The position numbers and the translations under genes are program-made. The notes under the pieces were generated by a model. The model had not been told where the DNA came from. It did not search any database and worked only from the letters and a program-made list of their open reading frames with translations. From assembly GCA_009937555.1 (NCBI GenBank), contig JAACFD010000055.1:1-9848 (forward strand): a stretch of 9,848 nt of DNA, in the 5' to 3' direction. Shown in pieces: positions 6,668-9,848 of this stretch. Position 1 is the first letter of the stretch; every line of letters begins with the position of its first letter. This stretch comes from Chlamydiales bacterium. Its GTDB lineage: Bacteria > Chlamydiota > Chlamydiia > Chlamydiales > JAACFD01.

Positions 6668-9600
6668 CTAGATAAGTTCTTTATTCTTAAAAATATCAGA
6701 TTGTTTTTCACGGTTTTTTAATATAAGCTCTAACTTTAATACAAATTCTTTTTTAAGTTCTTCTGTTAAGCTTATTTGCTGGCTCAGGCTCTCTAGTGCC
6801 TCTGTTTTTTCATGGCGAGGTAGTTGACTTGCCGTAGCCTCTTTCTGCGCTTTAAGTTTCACTAACTTACTGTCAAGCTGCTGAATAATTTCTTCTTTTT
6901 GCTGAAAGTAAGCTTTGTCAGGAGTAACTTGTGCTGCAAGAACAAACTTTTCATTCTTATAACTAAATAACCTAGGCTGCTTGGATAAGAATAAAAGCCC
7001 TTTTTCTCCAAGGCCTAAAATACTATCAGAAGAAATAAAAGCACTTGCTACTTTTCTTAACAAGGCTTTCTCTTCATCAAGTAGGTTCAGTAATTTTTCA
7101 AAAGCTACATTTTTTAACTCTAAATCTTTTAGAGTTTGTAGAGTCTTAACTTCTTCTTCAAAGGCCTTGTGTAAAGCGGCAGGATTTTTTGACTCTCTAT
7201 TGGCTACTTCAATTAAAAGCTTATCTTTTACTTTTATTGCTTCCTGGTAGGCTTGCTGAACTTTTGTCAGTTGGCCATAAAAGTCACCTTGTGCTTTACG
7301 AACAGCAATAATAGACTCTTCTAAAGAGTGATAAATAAGTTTGCCTAACTTATTTCTAAGGTCTTTTTCTTGGTTCATTTGTCTTAGATAAAGAACAAGC
7401 TGTATCCGTTGTAATGAGCTTGTTCTATCCCCCCAAGGAGTCATAGAGGTTCCCTGAACACCAAATTTAATAGAACGTAGCAAACGCAGGTCGTCTCTTG
7501 AGTTTATCCAAGGGATATTGGTGAGGGCTCTTGGTTTAGCCTCAACCATTGCTTCAGCTCGATTTCCATTTCCTTCAGCTTCTCTTCCGTGACACTGTGC
7601 GCAGTTTAGGATAAAGAATTCTTGTCCTTCTTCTATGTTTTTAGGGGTATATAATTCTTCCCTAAGCATATAAGAATAAGGCTCAAGACTATTCTCTCCT
7701 GCTTTTGTAACATTAAATACATCCTCTATTTGATGAGGCTTATCTTTTATCTTTTGCTTCTGCAATTCTTGGACAATATCCTGAGGAGAGTAACTCCACT
7801 TTAGAATATTCTCCTTACTGTTAATAAAGTCTTCCCCAGGTAAGTTTAGGAACAACCAGTCTGTAATTGCTTCTGCCTGACTGCGGTTGAGGACTCGGTT
7901 GCTATCATCTAAAGCTAGGTTTGACCAAGGAGCCATAGGAGTTCCTTCAACGCCATGCATTATCGAATCTACAACACGCTCTTTTGTTAGATTTCTTAAA
8001 AATGCTGGAGAGGTCAGGTTTTTTGGAATAGGATAGATCATTTCAGCTACTATACCATTACCCTTTTTGCTATCCCCATGGCAGCTAGCACAATGCATTG
8101 AAAAGGCTTCTTCAGGACTGAACCCTGAGTGTTCCCAGTACTCTTGAAGTTCTTTTTGGTTTTTCCTTCCAAGCTCCTGAAGCATATAAGTTAATGCATA
8201 GAACTTAGTATCATCAAATGGCATAACAGGCATAATAGATTTTGGAGCGTATGCCTGAGGATTTTTAAAGTGACCAATTAACCACTCTTCATCTCTATAG
8301 ACGCCACTATAGTGAAGGTTAGGACCAACTTCTCTTCCATATCCATACTCTTGGATATACATCATCTTAACCTTATAGAGGCGCTCATTCCAAGTGGCTA
8401 TTTCTTTTTCGATATGTTCTTTTTCAAGATCAGTATAAGCTGAGGCTAAGCGATCTTTAAACTCTTTGTTTCTTGACCGTGCTGCAAACTTGAAATTACT
8501 ATAGAAGCTATCTGTAACACCTGGATGTTTTTTCTCTATCTCATCTAGAATTCCCTCAGGATTTGCATCTAAAGATATTCTTCTGTCAATTTCTGTTGAT
8601 TGTGACTTTATAAGGCTCGCAATCTGTGACCCTAGCACATTCTTAGGAAATGTCTTCGAGAACCAGTGTTTATTTTCATAAAGCTTATCAAGATAAGCTG
8701 ATTTTTTATGAGATCCAGTTTCTTTATTATTAAACCCAATCTTTGAATCAAACCCTTTCAATATGTGGCAACTAGCGCAACCTTCTGTTGCAAAAATAAT
8801 TTGTGCTTCATCAAGTTTTTTAATTGAGTCTGGGCTCAGCGGTTTTTCCCATGGCTGTGGAGCTCCTGCTTCCCATGCTTTTTTAGATATTTTATAGTGA
8901 TATAAGGAGTCCTTGCTATTGGCTTCATAACCCTTCTGGCTTAAAAGAAACCCAAGTAAATCTTCTACCTCTTCATGATCTAGCCTAAAATTAGGCATAG
9001 TCGAAGTCTTTAGGTTTCCTTGAGGCCAAACAATTGACTCCTTAATATACCAGGGATAGCTAAGACCTATTTTGGTAAGCTCTGGTCCTACATTTCCTTT
9101 TGAAACTCGCTCGATCATATGACAGCTGTAGCAAGCTTGAGAGAAGAATAATTGTTCCCCTGTTAGAATTTCTTCCATTGATTTTTCAGCAGCGTTCTCT
9201 AAACCCTCTAAAAAGCCTTTTCTTTCTACCTTATCTTTGACAGTATTGCTGAGAAGCGACAGCTGCTTGATCTGTTCCTGTTTGGCAGGTATGCTGTTAT
9301 ATTTCTGGATAAGTGTACCATCTGAACCTAGCTTATCTAGCTTGTTTTCTAATATCCCATGTAATTTAAATGATAAATTATCTGAGTTTTCTTTTCTTAG
9401 CTCTGCATAGAGAAAACGAAACCCATCTGCTCCAACGAGGCTTTCTACCTCACTCTTAATTGTATAGGCTATTTTTTTAGTTTTCTGCCTTTCAGAGTCA
9501 CTAGAAGAGAAGCTTTTGTTGTGCTTATTAATAAAAGCGAGCTGTGATTTTGCCTCTTCTATATCTAAGCTTGGTAGGTCTAAACTACTAGCTTCAGAAT

Positions 9601-9848
9601 TTAAAGCTTCTACTGCCTTATCATAGCCTTCCGCTTCTAGCATAAATAAGAGGTTTAGCAGCTGCTTTAAAGAGGTCTTATCTCGCTCTATACTGTTGTA
9701 AACTTGCTGGTAGTTTTTAACAGACTCGTTTTCAATTTCTTCTATAGATAGAGCAGCTTTATTTAATTTGTTTTTTTGAGTCTCGTGGCAATTGTAACAG
9801 CTTGATTCAATAAGTGAGCCTACAAGAACAGGCTCTGTTTGAAAAAGA
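6668..9848 (-). CDS. Multihaem c-type cytochrome (at least five haems), first gene of the cbb3 operon; 5' end outside window
   Basis: The frame is open to the right edge; at least 1,059 residues lie in the window. Positions count from the methionine at 9643, which is not the likely start. Haem sites: CYNCH at bases 9785-9799 (upstream of that Met); CYSCH 171-175 with GPEL and STMPNF (M216); CASCH 289-293 with GPNL at 440-443 and SIMPVMPF (M471) after a 150-residue insert; CASCH 518-522 with GTPMAPW (M570); CAQCH 681-685 with GTSMTPW (M734). The last two are tandem, CcoP-like class I domains. About 240 C-terminal residues are lysine/glutamate-rich and probably coiled coil. No membrane helix is seen; a signal peptide would be off-window. 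It must be exported for haem attachment. Likely role: periplasmic electron feed to CcoN/CcoO, possibly replacing the haem part of CcoP. I do not know this architecture as a named family. Confidence 0.85.
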   Translation of the reverse strand, partial: LFQTEPVLVGSLIESSCYNCHETQKNKLNKAALSIEEIENESVKNYQQVYNSIERDKTSLKQLLNLLFMLEAEGYDKAVEALNSEASSLDLPSLDIEEAKSQLAFINKHNKSFSSSDSERQKTKKIAYTIKSEVESLVGADGFRFLYAELRKENSDNLSFKLHGILENKLDKLGSDGTLIQKYNSIPAKQEQIKQLSLLSNTVKDKVERKGFLEGLENAAEKSMEEILTGEQLFFSQACYSCHMIERVSKGNVGPELTKIGLSYPWYIKESIVWPQGNLKTSTMPNFRLDHEEVEDLLGFLLSQKGYEANSKDSLYHYKISKKAWEAGAPQPWEKPLSPDSIKKLDEAQIIFATEGCASCHILKGFDSKIGFNNKETGSHKKSAYLDKLYENKHWFSKTFPKNVLGSQIASLIKSQSTEIDRRISLDANPEGILDEIEKKHPGVTDSFYSNFKFAARSRNKEFKDRLASAYTDLEKEHIEKEIATWNERLYKVKMMYIQEYGYGREVGPNLHYSGVYRDEEWLIGHFKNPQAYAPKSIMPVMPFDDTKFYALTYMLQELGRKNQKELQEYWEHSGFSPEEAFSMHCASCHGDSKKGNGIVAEMIYPIPKNLTSPAFLRNLTKERVVDSIMHGVEGTPMAPWSNLALDDSNRVLNRSQAEAITDWLFLNLPGEDFINSKENILKWSYSPQDIVQELQKQKIKDKPHQIEDVFNVTKAGENSLEPYSYMLREELYTPKNIEEGQEFFILNCAQCHGREAEGNGNRAEAMVEAKPRALTNIPWINSRDDLRLLRSIKFGVQGTSMTPWGDRTSSLQRIQLVLYLRQMNQEKDLRNKLGKLIYHSLEESIIAVRKAQGDFYGQLTKVQQAYQEAIKVKDKLLIEVANRESKNPAALHKAFEEEVKTLQTLKDLELKNVAFEKLLNLLDEEKALLRKVASAFISSDSILGLGEKGLLFLSKQPRLFSYKNEKFVLAAQVTPDKAYFQQKEEIIQQLDSKLVKLKAQKEATASQLPRHEKTEALESLSQQISLTEELKKEFVLKLELILKNREKQSDIFKNKELI

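Noticed and set aside
6981..7250. + strand open frame of 89 codons inside the multihaem gene
   Set aside because: It is antisense to the coiled-coil tail; the serine/phenylalanine-rich product is what reversed Lys/Glu codons give.
9641..9643. ATG at 9643 as the start of the multihaem cytochrome
   Set aside because: No ribosome binding site precedes it, the frame stays open upstream, and a CYNCH haem motif lies in that upstream part.

Overview
The window looks like a chromosomal segment from a member of the phylum Chlamydiota outside the Chlamydiaceae. The main clue is the first gene, a GreA transcription factor of about 725 residues. Ordinary GreA has about 158 residues, and the very long N-terminal extension is the form I know from chlamydiae (about 715 residues in Chlamydia trachomatis). 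The DNA is AT-rich. The second clue is a cbb3-type oxidase operon. Chlamydiaceae rely on a bd oxidase, so cbb3 genes point to an environmental or amoeba-associated lineage. The phylum assignment is an inference from recalled family features, not a search result.

The window holds two compact gene blocks that meet tail to tail. On the + strand, after a 185-base AT-rich leader, come greA (186-2363), an RdgB/HAM1-type nucleoside triphosphate pyrophosphatase (2378-3010) and a small YacP-like NYN/PIN-fold protein (3011-3508). Gaps are 14 and 0 bases, which suggests one housekeeping operon. On the - strand, read from the right edge leftwards, come a giant multihaem c-type cytochrome (open at the right edge, ending at 6668), CcoN (6655-5231), CcoO (5228-3942), a CcoQ-like peptide (3939-3733) and a CcoP membrane-anchor peptide (3743-3513). 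Gaps are 12, 2 and 2 bases, then an 11-base overlap. Near-identical AAGAGG ribosome binding sites precede ccoN, ccoO and ccoQ, with AGAGGA before the ccoP anchor. The two blocks end only 4 bases apart.

The oxidase block is the interesting part. CcoN keeps all expected haem and copper ligands and the active-site tyrosine, but a normally conserved glutamate (the FEGP motif) is glutamine. CcoO is about twice the usual length because some 220 residues lie between its membrane anchor and its single haem domain. CcoP is reduced to its cytoplasmic and membrane-anchor part with no haem domain. Meanwhile a soluble-looking protein of more than 1,050 residues with at least five CXXCH haem sites, two of them resembling the missing CcoP domains, is encoded first in the operon. 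The simplest reading is a remodelled cbb3 oxidase whose periplasmic electron-input haems have been moved from CcoP to a separate multihaem protein. This is a hypothesis from domain content and gene order.

No tRNA, rRNA, CRISPR array, insertion sequence or phage gene was seen. The only noncoding stretch of any size is 1-185.
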